Of a DNA stretch of 64,000 bases, positions 15,775 through 22,672 are shown piece after piece. Each line of letters opens with the position of its first letter. Within the stretch, counting starts at the first letter, position 1. The notes under the pieces were generated by a model. It was not told where the DNA came from and did no database searches. It saw only the letters and a program-made list of their open reading frames with translations. Made by a program: the position numbers and the translations under genes. The DNA lies in NCBI GenBank assembly GCA_017303995.1, contig JAFLBE010000002.1, forward strand, positions 91,016 through 155,015, given 5' to 3'. Origin of the DNA: Bacteroidota bacterium (GTDB lineage Bacteria > Bacteroidota > JABWAT01).

Positions 15775-17361
15775 TCAAGCCTCCGTACCTCTGGTACGGA
15801 GGCTTTTTTTTGCCATTTTTTCCAGATCAGACAAACTCCCCGCTTCGTTTTTTTCCCTTTTTTTATCCCAACCAAGTATTTTCGGGTTTTTTAAAACCAA
15901 TCCGGATTTATGCCTGGCTGATGGTTCAGCCGAATCAAACTCAATCTCAAAAACAAGTTCTGGATTTACCGTCCGTACCGGACCGAATCGCTCGAGCGTG
16001 TTTTCTTTTATAAATCTGGCTAATTCTTTACTTTCTGCTTCAGAAAAGGAATGGCTTATTTTTGCAATTGAGGTTAGTGCCTCCTTATTCCAAACAGCCA
16101 GAGAAAGATCAAAATTTGTTCCTTGTTTGGAACCTGCACTTGCTTGTACATAAAGCAAAACCGCTTTTATTGATTGAGGTTTTGGCAATAAAAGTATGCT
16201 AGAAAAACCTAACTGTTTTGAATCCCTGAGTAGAATCCCGTCAATTCCCATTGGGATTGGCATTTCAATTAAATCAGTCAGCTCATTCCAATCCGTGAAA
16301 TCAATTGATTCTGGTAGTAAAAAATGACCGGCCCCGTGTTCCCTTAGACAATTTTCCAGTATCAATCGACGGTTTTTGAAGGCTTTTTCTAAAAGCTGGG
16401 AATTCTGATAGGCCAGGATATCTGTACAAATCAAAGTACTCTGACTTTTTTCTTTAGGATGCGTTCCGGGATCATAATTTTTTTCACTATTTTTTTCTGA
16501 AAACTCAATTGGGATGGAAAAAGCAGAATTTACCAGGATTCCAGATAGGATGGTTCCGTCAGGAAGTGACTGTCCTGCTTTACCCAGATCCAGGTATTTT
16601 TTAAAAACGGGTGATCCATCCTCGTCAAAAAGAAAAACTTTTCCTGATTGCTTTACCAGTTGAATCTCATGACCAGATGGTTTCCATTCAGCGAGCCAGT
16701 CTGTCGGATTTTGAAGCCCGGATATCTCTCTCAAAACAGTCAATGGAGGAATGGGAACAGGAAAGGTTAGTTCTGGTGGTGGTTGCAAAAGGTTGTTTAG
16801 CTTGTTAAAAGATAACGTATCAGGGTGCCATTTTTCGGAAAGTGGGTGAATTAAAGAAACGGAGTCGAATCCATTAGCTTTTGCAAAAAGGGCAATGACC
16901 TGACCCGAATTAAACACCGGTTTAAAACTTCCGCAAAGAAGCTGAAAAATGAGCAGCCTTTGACTTCTGTTGCAATGGCTCAACTCTGTAAACAGAAGAT
17001 CCCGAAAGTCTTCATCTGATAAATTTCTGCAGGATTCAATCAGTAGAAAAATTGACCGAAGGGATACTGTTTGGGAATTGGACGGATCATCGAAAATTAA
17101 GGTGAGAGTTTCAGCAAGATTCCCGGTAGATTTATTTGATTCAAGTACCAGCCAGTCTGATAAACCTGTGTAATTAGAAATGGAGTTTTTCAGTTTCCGC
17201 GTGGATACAGGTCGTTTTATTTTTCCACCCAATAAAAGAAAAAGTCCGTGCATTTTTTCATCCGGATCACTCTCCCTGAAAAAATTGAAAACAAGTTCTT
17301 TTCTTTTAACTGATTCTGGTGTTTCAGAAAGTTCTGAAAATAGGTCGTAAAACCAGTTCAT
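15775..17361 (-). CDS. Degenerate ATP-dependent DNA ligase homologue
   Basis: A 528-residue protein with the layout of the bacterial cisplatin-response-type ATP-dependent DNA ligases: helical N-terminal DNA-binding part (about 1-180), nucleotidyltransferase domain (about 205-395) and OB-fold tail with the family hallmark RFGPVRTVNPELVFEIEFD and RHKSGLVL (about 456-490). However, motif I (normally KWDGIR) reads K227-P-S-G-H-E. Motif III (DGE) is DGT at 268-270. Motif IV (EGLMLK) is IDGILLR at 373-379. The KWK of motif V is LPK. The lysine survives but most metal and nucleotide contacts are lost, so ligation is doubtful. The gene overlaps the DUF4442 gene by four bases. Lhr-type helicase and exonuclease partners usual for this family are absent here. 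Confidence 0.75.
   Translation of the reverse strand: MNWFYDLFSELSETPESVKRKELVFNFFRESDPDEKMHGLFLLLGGKIKRPVSTRKLKNSISNYTGLSDWLVLESNKSTGNLAETLTLIFDDPSNSQTVSLRSIFLLIESCRNLSDEDFRDLLFTELSHCNRSQRLLIFQLLCGSFKPVFNSGQVIALFAKANGFDSVSLIHPLSEKWHPDTLSFNKLNNLLQPPPELTFPVPIPPLTVLREISGLQNPTDWLAEWKPSGHEIQLVKQSGKVFLFDEDGSPVFKKYLDLGKAGQSLPDGTILSGILVNSAFSIPIEFSEKNSEKNYDPGTHPKEKSQSTLICTDILAYQNSQLLEKAFKNRRLILENCLREHGAGHFLLPESIDFTDWNELTDLIEMPIPMGIDGILLRDSKQLGFSSILLLPKPQSIKAVLLYVQASAGSKQGTNFDLSLAVWNKEALTSIAKISHSFSEAESKELARFIKENTLERFGPVRTVNPELVFEIEFDSAEPSARHKSGLVLKNPKILGWDKKREKNEAGSLSDLEKMAKKSLRTRGTEA
15778..15811. terminator. Strong terminator shared by convergent genes
   Basis: AGCCTCCGTA (15778-15787) pairs perfectly with TACGGAGGCT (15795-15804) around a CCTCTGG loop and runs into eight T residues. 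It ends the lipoprotein transcript. The stem overlaps the last codons of the convergent ligase homologue on the other strand. Confidence 0.88.
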
Positions 17362-17840
17362 CTGGATTTTCGCTTAATTGACCATATCACCGTAAAATCT
17401 GCTATTGCTTGTCCATCAGAATCAACCCCTTTTGAAAGCGTAAAAACAGTTACCGGGTCATTCTGTTTTGATGCTTGAAAAACAGCTTTTCGTATTGCCT
17501 TTCCATCCTCACAAGAAAATGTAGTAGTTCCGGTTGCCTTCTTGAAAAACTGACCTTCAATACCCGTCACCAACGTTGAGATTTTTACGTCACTTCGCGA
17601 GGCTGCATCCAGAACCTGAATCCCTGATGCGAGTTCCCCGGCCATTGCCAGGCAGGCAAAATAAGTTGATCGGAAGGGGTTTTGTGTCAGGTAACCAAAA
17701 GGTACCGAAACCGAGGCAGATTGGTCAGAAAAACTTCTGATTTTGAGTCCGGCAAGGAGTGCCATCGGGAGATTTTTAAGCAGGTAGAGCCTAAATTTCC
17801 AGGCACTGAGCAGTTGAGTTTGGAGTGAAAGTTCACGCAT
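17358..17840 (-). CDS. DUF4442 hotdog-fold protein
   Basis: A 160-residue hotdog-fold protein of the DUF4442 group, distantly related to acyl-CoA thioesterases. NPFRSTYFACLAMAGELASG (about 54-73) corresponds to the central helix of the hotdog and is the family's most conserved part. No firm catalytic acid is recognised. The gene overlaps the ligase homologue by four bases and is read first, so the two are translationally coupled. That pairing is unusual and unexplained. The frame starts with ATG and no ribosome site is obvious. Confidence 0.7.
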   Translation of the reverse strand: MRELSLQTQLLSAWKFRLYLLKNLPMALLAGLKIRSFSDQSASVSVPFGYLTQNPFRSTYFACLAMAGELASGIQVLDAASRSDVKISTLVTGIEGQFFKKATGTTTFSCEDGKAIRKAVFQASKQNDPVTVFTLSKGVDSDGQAIADFTVIWSIKRKSR

Positions 17841-18019
17841 TAATTACATTTCCGGTTTTGATGGTAACATTAAAAAGAGATTAAGACATGTGCCAGACAC
17901 GATTTGACAACCTCTTACCTGAGGCAAGCAACCCTAACATTATATCGTCGTAAACTTGCAATGTAGTAAGAATGAAACCTTACACATTGAAAAACCTAAA
18001 AAAATAAGGGAGTACAATC

Positions 18020-18484
18020 ATGAAAAAAATGGTTGCTATTTTTACCGCAGTTACGGCTTTCACATTAGCCGGTTCAGCCCAAGCTCAGATTGCAAATCTG
18101 GCACATTCAAATCAGGAAGCACAGGCAAAGGCTTCAATTCAACCCAGGAAAGTTCAACCTGTTGATGTGAACAAAGTCTTGTTGGCAAACCTGACTTCTA
18201 GGAATTCAGCAGTAATGGAATCCACATTGGAAATCATTACCCGTGAAAAGATTGAACATCCTGAAATGAATTTCAACTCTTTGAACGCAGTAATTGACCA
18301 GATCAGAAAAGAAGGCAGTTCCCCAGCGTTAAGGTATAAAGCTTACCTGACCAAAAATGTACTGACTCATCCTGAATGGTATGTGAAAAAAGTTCGGGAT
18401 ACGGGTGAAGACGGGAATATATTCTTCGTAGCGGTTGGACAGCGGGATCATGCGCGTCTGGTTGCCTACGGTGAAGTAAAATGA
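18020..18484 (+). CDS. Small secreted protein of unknown function
   Basis: A 154-residue exported protein: signal peptide with Ala-rich cleavage region AQA before residue 23, then a mostly helical region with NSAVMESTLEIITREKIEHP (about 72-91) and ALRYKAYLTKNVLTHPEW (about 110-127). The spacing resembles one HEAT-like repeat pair as found in many small Bacteroidota periplasmic proteins. The C-terminus NIFFVAVGQRDHARLVAY is strand-rich. No catalytic motif is seen. GGGAG lies before the ATG. A terminator follows 28 bases after the stop, so it is an independent unit. Confidence 0.6.
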   Translation: MKKMVAIFTAVTAFTLAGSAQAQIANLAHSNQEAQAKASIQPRKVQPVDVNKVLLANLTSRNSAVMESTLEIITREKIEHPEMNFNSLNAVIDQIRKEGSSPALRYKAYLTKNVLTHPEWYVKKVRDTGEDGNIFFVAVGQRDHARLVAYGEVK

Positions 18485-18511
18485 CGCCAGAAAAAATAAC
18501 TGAAGTCCGAG

Positions 18512-18549
18512 CGGGGCAGTTGGAAAAAGAATCCGGCTGCCCCGTTTTT
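18512..18549 (+). terminator. Intrinsic terminator after the secreted protein
   Basis: CGGGGCAG (18512-18519) pairs with CTGCCCCG (18537-18544), followed by five T residues. The 17-base loop is long but the stem is G/C-rich. Confidence 0.75.
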
Positions 18550-18565
18550 GTTTACACACGTTTCC

Positions 18566-18576
18566 GGGGGGGGGGG
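18566..18576. repeat. Run of eleven G residues
   Basis: A homopolymer of eleven Gs lies between the secreted-protein terminator and the end of the polysaccharide locus. It is prone to slippage or to sequencing error. It is outside any recognised gene, so phase variation would have to act on a transcript or promoter. Confidence 0.85.
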
Positions 18577-18641
18577 TAAAGAAGAGTGCGCAAAGTTTTA
18601 ATTACAAAGTGGACGTAAAAAGATTTTTAACGAAAAACATT

Positions 18642-19172
18642 TTATTTAATTTTTATAGCCGGATTCCCTGCATAAATTCCTGGTTCTAAAAGATCAGACT
18701 TCACCACAGATCCCAAAGAAACAACAATTTCATCATTAATTGTGACTCCAGGTGCAACCACACCGTTTGCACCGATCCAAACAGAATCCCCAATCGAAAT
18801 TTCACCTACCATCAAGTCAAAAGATTTACTTTTAAAATTGTGATTCCCGGTGCAGAGATAAACCCCCTGTGACAAAACAGAATCTGAACCAATTGTAACT
18901 CTTCCCAGATTATCAATCCAGACGTGTTCACCAAGCCATGAAAATTCACCCACGGTAAGAAACCAGGGATATTTAATTTGAACATGGGGTTTAATCACAA
19001 CCCCTTTTGATATTTCAGCCCCAAACCAGGTGAGTAGTTTTCGTTTCAATGAAGAGGGCCAGGGGAAGAATGTCTCAAAAAAACATTGAGAAATGAGCAT
19101 CCAGAAAATGATTTTACCTGATGATCCGGGTTTATACCAGGTGTTATCAAAGGTTGAAAGTGAGAATTTCAT
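18642..19172 (-). CDS. WcaF-like acetyltransferase, copy 1
   Basis: A 176-residue left-handed beta-helix acyltransferase of the colanic-acid WcaF type, expected to add acetyl groups to a surface sugar. Hexapeptide-repeat turns are seen from about residue 55 on (for instance ISKGVVIKPHVQI, SIGDSVWIGANGVVAPG). The catalytic-type His is within CTGNHNFKSK. The first 141 residues differ from the second copy (20122-20661) at only two positions, but the last 35 are diverged. The start codon overlaps the stop of a truncated glycosyltransferase remnant as ATGA, the same arrangement as at the other copy. It is the last gene of the locus in the direction of transcription. Confidence 0.85.
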   Translation of the reverse strand: MKFSLSTFDNTWYKPGSSGKIIFWMLISQCFFETFFPWPSSLKRKLLTWFGAEISKGVVIKPHVQIKYPWFLTVGEFSWLGEHVWIDNLGRVTIGSDSVLSQGVYLCTGNHNFKSKSFDLMVGEISIGDSVWIGANGVVAPGVTINDEIVVSLGSVVKSDLLEPGIYAGNPAIKIK

Positions 19173-19312
19173 TTCTTATCGGCTTCCTTTTTAAATCGGC
19201 CTTCGTTTTCTGCTATTTTAATATCAACAACCATTCTGAACCAGAACCCCTGAAGAAAATGGAAAATCCAACCTTCCTTTCCATCAAGAATACCTAGCTG
19301 AAAGAAAAATTG
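19169..19312 (-). pseudogene. C-terminal remnant of a GT2 glycosyltransferase
   Basis: The minus frame from 19312 to a stop at 19169 encodes FFFQLGILDGKEG, then IFHFLQGFWFR and a charged tail. This aligns with the end of the intact GT2 protein at 20658-21512 (YFFRFGFLDGTPG then IFHFLQGFWFR). A TAA stands directly before the remnant and nothing upstream matches, so only about 47 codons remain. It keeps the four-base stop-start overlap with the acetyltransferase copy 1. Confidence 0.8.
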
Positions 19313-19328
19313 TTAGTTAATAGCAAGG

Positions 19329-19988
19329 TTATTTGAGTGCTTCTAAATACAAGGACTCTCCCTTTCTTGATTCTGAATCATAGTGGAGCATTTTATCCAT
19401 ACTATTGTTAAAACTTGATTTTATAACTGTATGAAAACCAGCGGATTCTAAAAGTAATTTCATAGTCTGAAAATCATAACAAAACAAATGACCATGATCC
19501 CGAAAAACCTCATTTACATACATTGCTGGTGTTTTATTATTAAAGTTATCCTCGTATGGAAACTTTTGTTCCCCACCATTTAATCTATTGTTATAAATTT
19601 CCATATAAAGTTGACCGTCAGGAACAACTATTCTTATTCTACCACCTGGTTTTAATATGCGATAAAACTCTGAAAAAATGTAAGGAATTTTTGTAAATGG
19701 CAAATGTTCCAAACAATGCTCCGTGAAAATGCCAATAAAACTATTCTCTTTTAAAGGTATTCCTTTAAGTAAATCCCAGCAAAGGTTTACACCGGGGCGC
19801 CACTGCCAGTCAAGATTTAGGAAATGTTTATAAATGTTGGCTCCACATCCGACATTTAAATACTCAGTTCCCCCAAAATCAGTTAGTTGGAATTTTGAAT
19901 TACGCCTAAGACCTGAAATGAGATATTGTACTTTTGCATAATCAAATATTGACCGTCTAAAGGAAAAATTTGTTTTAGAAAAATCCAT
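19329..19988 (-). CDS. SAM-dependent methyltransferase
   Basis: A 219-residue class I methyltransferase: YLNVGCGANIY (about 43-53) is the SAM-binding glycine-rich loop, FTEHCLEHLPF is motif II-like and RILKPGGRIRIVVPDGQLY is the conserved strand/helix of the fold. It probably methylates a sugar or other part of the surface polymer. It lies between the GT remnant and acetyltransferase copy 2 and has 17 bases to the former, so it appears to have been placed between duplicated segments. The flanks are A/T-rich and no ribosome site is obvious. Confidence 0.78.
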   Translation of the reverse strand: MDFSKTNFSFRRSIFDYAKVQYLISGLRRNSKFQLTDFGGTEYLNVGCGANIYKHFLNLDWQWRPGVNLCWDLLKGIPLKENSFIGIFTEHCLEHLPFTKIPYIFSEFYRILKPGGRIRIVVPDGQLYMEIYNNRLNGGEQKFPYEDNFNNKTPAMYVNEVFRDHGHLFCYDFQTMKLLLESAGFHTVIKSSFNNSMDKMLHYDSESRKGESLYLEALK

Positions 19989-20121
19989 GATTAAAAATCC
20001 TTTTTTTTATAAAATAACATTACTTGCAAATATTTCTGGCTTAATACGATTCTTCATTTTCTAATTCAATGAAAATAATTGGACGGGTTTAAAAGATTCC
20101 CAAAAATAGGTAAAGGAATGA

Positions 20122-20661
20122 TTATTTTAAATGTCCAATTTTTACGGTAGGATTTCCTGAGTAAATTCCTGAATCTACAAGGTCAGATTTTACAAAAGAT
20201 CCTAAAGAAACCACGATTCCATCTTTTATTGTGACTCTAGGTGCAACCACACCGTTTGCACCGATCCAAACAGAATCCCCAATCGAAATTTCACCTACCA
20301 CCAAGTCAAAAGACTTACTTTTAAAATTGTGATTCCCGGTGCAGAGATAAACCCCCTGTGACAAAACAGAATCTGAACCAATTGTAACTCTTCCCAGATT
20401 ATCAATCCAGACGTGTTCACCAATCCATGAAAATTCACCCACGGTAAGAAACCAGGGATATTTAATTTGAACATGGGGTTTAATCACAACCCCTTTTGAT
20501 ATTTCAGCCCCAAACCAGGTGAGTAGTTTTCGTTTCAATGAAGAGGGCCAGGGGAAGAATGTCTCAAAAAAACATTGAGAAATGAGCATCCAGAAAATGA
20601 TTTTACCTGAAGATCCGGGTTTATACCAGGTGTTATCAAAGGTTGAAAGTGAGAATTTCAT
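20122..20661 (-). CDS. WcaF-like acetyltransferase, copy 2
   Basis: A 179-residue beta-helix acetyltransferase nearly identical to copy 1 up to residue 141 (two differences: residue 80 L/I and 121 M/V), then diverging (for example APRVTIKD against APGVTIND) and ending in KIGHLK. Its start overlaps the stop of the intact GT2 gene as ATGA. This is probably the ancestral position because the complete glycosyltransferase partner is here. Role: O-acetylation of a glycan residue in the cytoplasm. Confidence 0.85.
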   Translation of the reverse strand: MKFSLSTFDNTWYKPGSSGKIIFWMLISQCFFETFFPWPSSLKRKLLTWFGAEISKGVVIKPHVQIKYPWFLTVGEFSWIGEHVWIDNLGRVTIGSDSVLSQGVYLCTGNHNFKSKSFDLVVGEISIGDSVWIGANGVVAPRVTIKDGIVVSLGSFVKSDLVDSGIYSGNPTVKIGHLK

Positions 20662-21512
20662 TTTTTACTCGGGTTGGATTGGATTAATTCATAAACTTTA
20701 GCATCGACAAGAAAACGAAACCAAAAACCCTGAAGAAAATGGAAAATCAGCCCGGGAGTTCCATCCAGAAAGCCAAACCTGAAAAAATAACGGTAAATAA
20801 AATAGGCAACAGGTCTTACAAATAGGGGTGATTTCATGAAGAGTTTTGTTTTTAACCAACGGCGACGTTCGATAGGCGTTCCAAAAAACTTGGCGGAAAC
20901 AACTTCACCATCAACCTTTTTTGAATAGAAAATTTCATTTGCTTCAGAAGTTGCCCATTTGTTGTGCTGAGCTGTAAAGGCAGAAAGGCTTTCACTCACC
21001 ACATTAATAATATCAGCATGTTTGATAACGTCAATGTTGCCTGGTGCGCATTGAATAAAGTGTTGATCGTAGGCTTTTTCTTCACATTTTACAAATGAAG
21101 TTTTAAACAGACGCAAATGAAAATTCGGATAATGTCCGCCAAACCGAATCCATCGGTTCATAAACATGGTTTTTCTGGAGAACATGAACCCACTGGCGTT
21201 GTGGCTTAATTCTTTGAAAGATTTATTGTACCAGGTTACAAACTCAGGGGTTAAGCGTTCATCAGCATCAATATGAAGTACCCATTCAGTTTTTATCTGT
21301 TGTTGTGCCCAATTTCTTTGCAAACTGTAATTTCCGAACTCATGCTGAAGAAAAGGAATCTCATGTTTTTTTAAAATCTCAAGAGTGGAATCAGTTGAAA
21401 ATGAATCAACAGCAAGAATTTTAGCCTCAATTCCATTTAGACTGGCCAAACACTCAGGCAAGTTTTTTTCTTCATTAAAAGTCAGAATCAATATGGTTAA
21501 ATCAGTACTCAT
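20658..21512 (-). CDS. GT2 glycosyltransferase, WaaE/KdtX-like
   Basis: A 284-residue family 2 glycosyltransferase: ILILTFNEEKNLPECLAS at the start, AVDSFSTDST as the nucleotide-sugar binding region and HIDADERLTPEF holding the metal-binding DxD. Missing the double-acid DGS form, it resembles LPS-core enzymes of the WaaE/KdtX type. A short hydrophobic stretch near the C-terminus (FHFLQGFWFRFL) suggests membrane association. It overlaps the GT4 gene by four bases and the acetyltransferase copy 2 by four bases, so the three genes are coupled. Confidence 0.85.
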   Translation of the reverse strand: MSTDLTILILTFNEEKNLPECLASLNGIEAKILAVDSFSTDSTLEILKKHEIPFLQHEFGNYSLQRNWAQQQIKTEWVLHIDADERLTPEFVTWYNKSFKELSHNASGFMFSRKTMFMNRWIRFGGHYPNFHLRLFKTSFVKCEEKAYDQHFIQCAPGNIDVIKHADIINVVSESLSAFTAQHNKWATSEANEIFYSKKVDGEVVSAKFFGTPIERRRWLKTKLFMKSPLFVRPVAYFIYRYFFRFGFLDGTPGLIFHFLQGFWFRFLVDAKVYELIQSNPSKK

Positions 21513-22672
21513 TGCTTCACCAGAGATTGGTAAAAGTTGACATATTTTTTTGCAAGGTTAACAGAATAAAAAGCTTCTTTAACCAACCTATATCCATTTT
21601 TTCTTGTATTTTCTGAGATTTGATTGATCGATTGTAGTGTTGAAAGGAGATCAACTAGTTTGTTTTTGTCTTTTAAAACCCAGCCCGTTTGAGTTTCAGT
21701 AATCCAATCTGATAATCCAACCTGAGGTGAAATTAATACCGGAGTTCCCATTGCAACCGATTCTGCGACTACATTAGCAAAGTTTTCATTTTCTGAAAGC
21801 AAAATGAGAAAATCATGGTCAGCATAAAGCTGAAACTTATCTTTTCCGCCAACATGTCCTTTCCATGATAATTTATTTTCTATGCCCAACGTGACTGCAT
21901 ATTCTTTAAGTGAAAGAATATAGTTAGGGTTTCCTGTACCAGCCAGAGTTAACGTCCATTCCCGGGTTAGTTCTGATAAGATCAGAAAGCTTCTTTCAAG
22001 TCCCTTTTTGGGATCAATTCTGGAAAGAAACAACAGGTTCAAAATATCAGGTTCTGATTTTGGATTATGTGAAAAAACAGGATCAGGGATTTTAACAAAA
22101 TTAGGCAGACAAGTGATCTGATTCTGAGGGAATAATGCTTTCAATTCAGAGGCCTCCTGCGGGCTGGTTGCATGAAAAACAGCATTTTTAAGTAAAAATT
22201 TTCCTGGAAACTTCAGGAATTTTCTTTTTAACCCCGAATGTCCTAAGGTATAAGGACTCAGCATACCTCTTGGTGAAAGGATATATTTTTTTCTTTGAAG
22301 AAAGAGAACAAAAACCGAAAAAAGGGTAAGGAGATTCCACCAGGAATGGATGTGAATACAATCAAAGTTTTTTGCATTTTTCCACAATTTTAAAAAAAGT
22401 GCCGGTGAAAAATGAGTGTGGTCTTTAGTCCACCTGTTAAAGTAAAAAACTGAAACACCCTCAACGTCAATAGGTACACCGGTTTGAACAGGTAATTCTT
22501 CTTTTCCATTTGCTGTTGTAGTGTAAACTGAAACTTCCTGTCCGGTATGGCTTTCCCATTGACAAAGTTCAGAAACCGACATAATTGGGCCACCATAAAT
22601 CCATGCTGGCTTATATGAGGGAACAATGTGGAGGATGTTCGGTCTACCTTCCAAGAAGTTCTCCAAGGACAA
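21509..22672 (-). CDS. GT4 glycosyltransferase
   Basis: A 387-residue GT-B fold enzyme of family 4. Landmarks are the N-terminal SYKPAWIYGGPIMSVSELCQ donor-domain loop, FLSRIDPKKGLERS (about 229-242) and the donor-phosphate loop SENENFANVVAESVAMG with the two glutamates of the EX7E motif. It overlaps the asparagine-synthetase-like gene by 29 bases and the GT2 gene by four. Sugar donor unknown. Confidence 0.87.
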   Translation of the reverse strand: MSLENFLEGRPNILHIVPSYKPAWIYGGPIMSVSELCQWESHTGQEVSVYTTTANGKEELPVQTGVPIDVEGVSVFYFNRWTKDHTHFSPALFLKLWKNAKNFDCIHIHSWWNLLTLFSVFVLFLQRKKYILSPRGMLSPYTLGHSGLKRKFLKFPGKFLLKNAVFHATSPQEASELKALFPQNQITCLPNFVKIPDPVFSHNPKSEPDILNLLFLSRIDPKKGLERSFLILSELTREWTLTLAGTGNPNYILSLKEYAVTLGIENKLSWKGHVGGKDKFQLYADHDFLILLSENENFANVVAESVAMGTPVLISPQVGLSDWITETQTGWVLKDKNKLVDLLSTLQSINQISENTRKNGYRLVKEAFYSVNLAKKYVNFYQSLVKQ

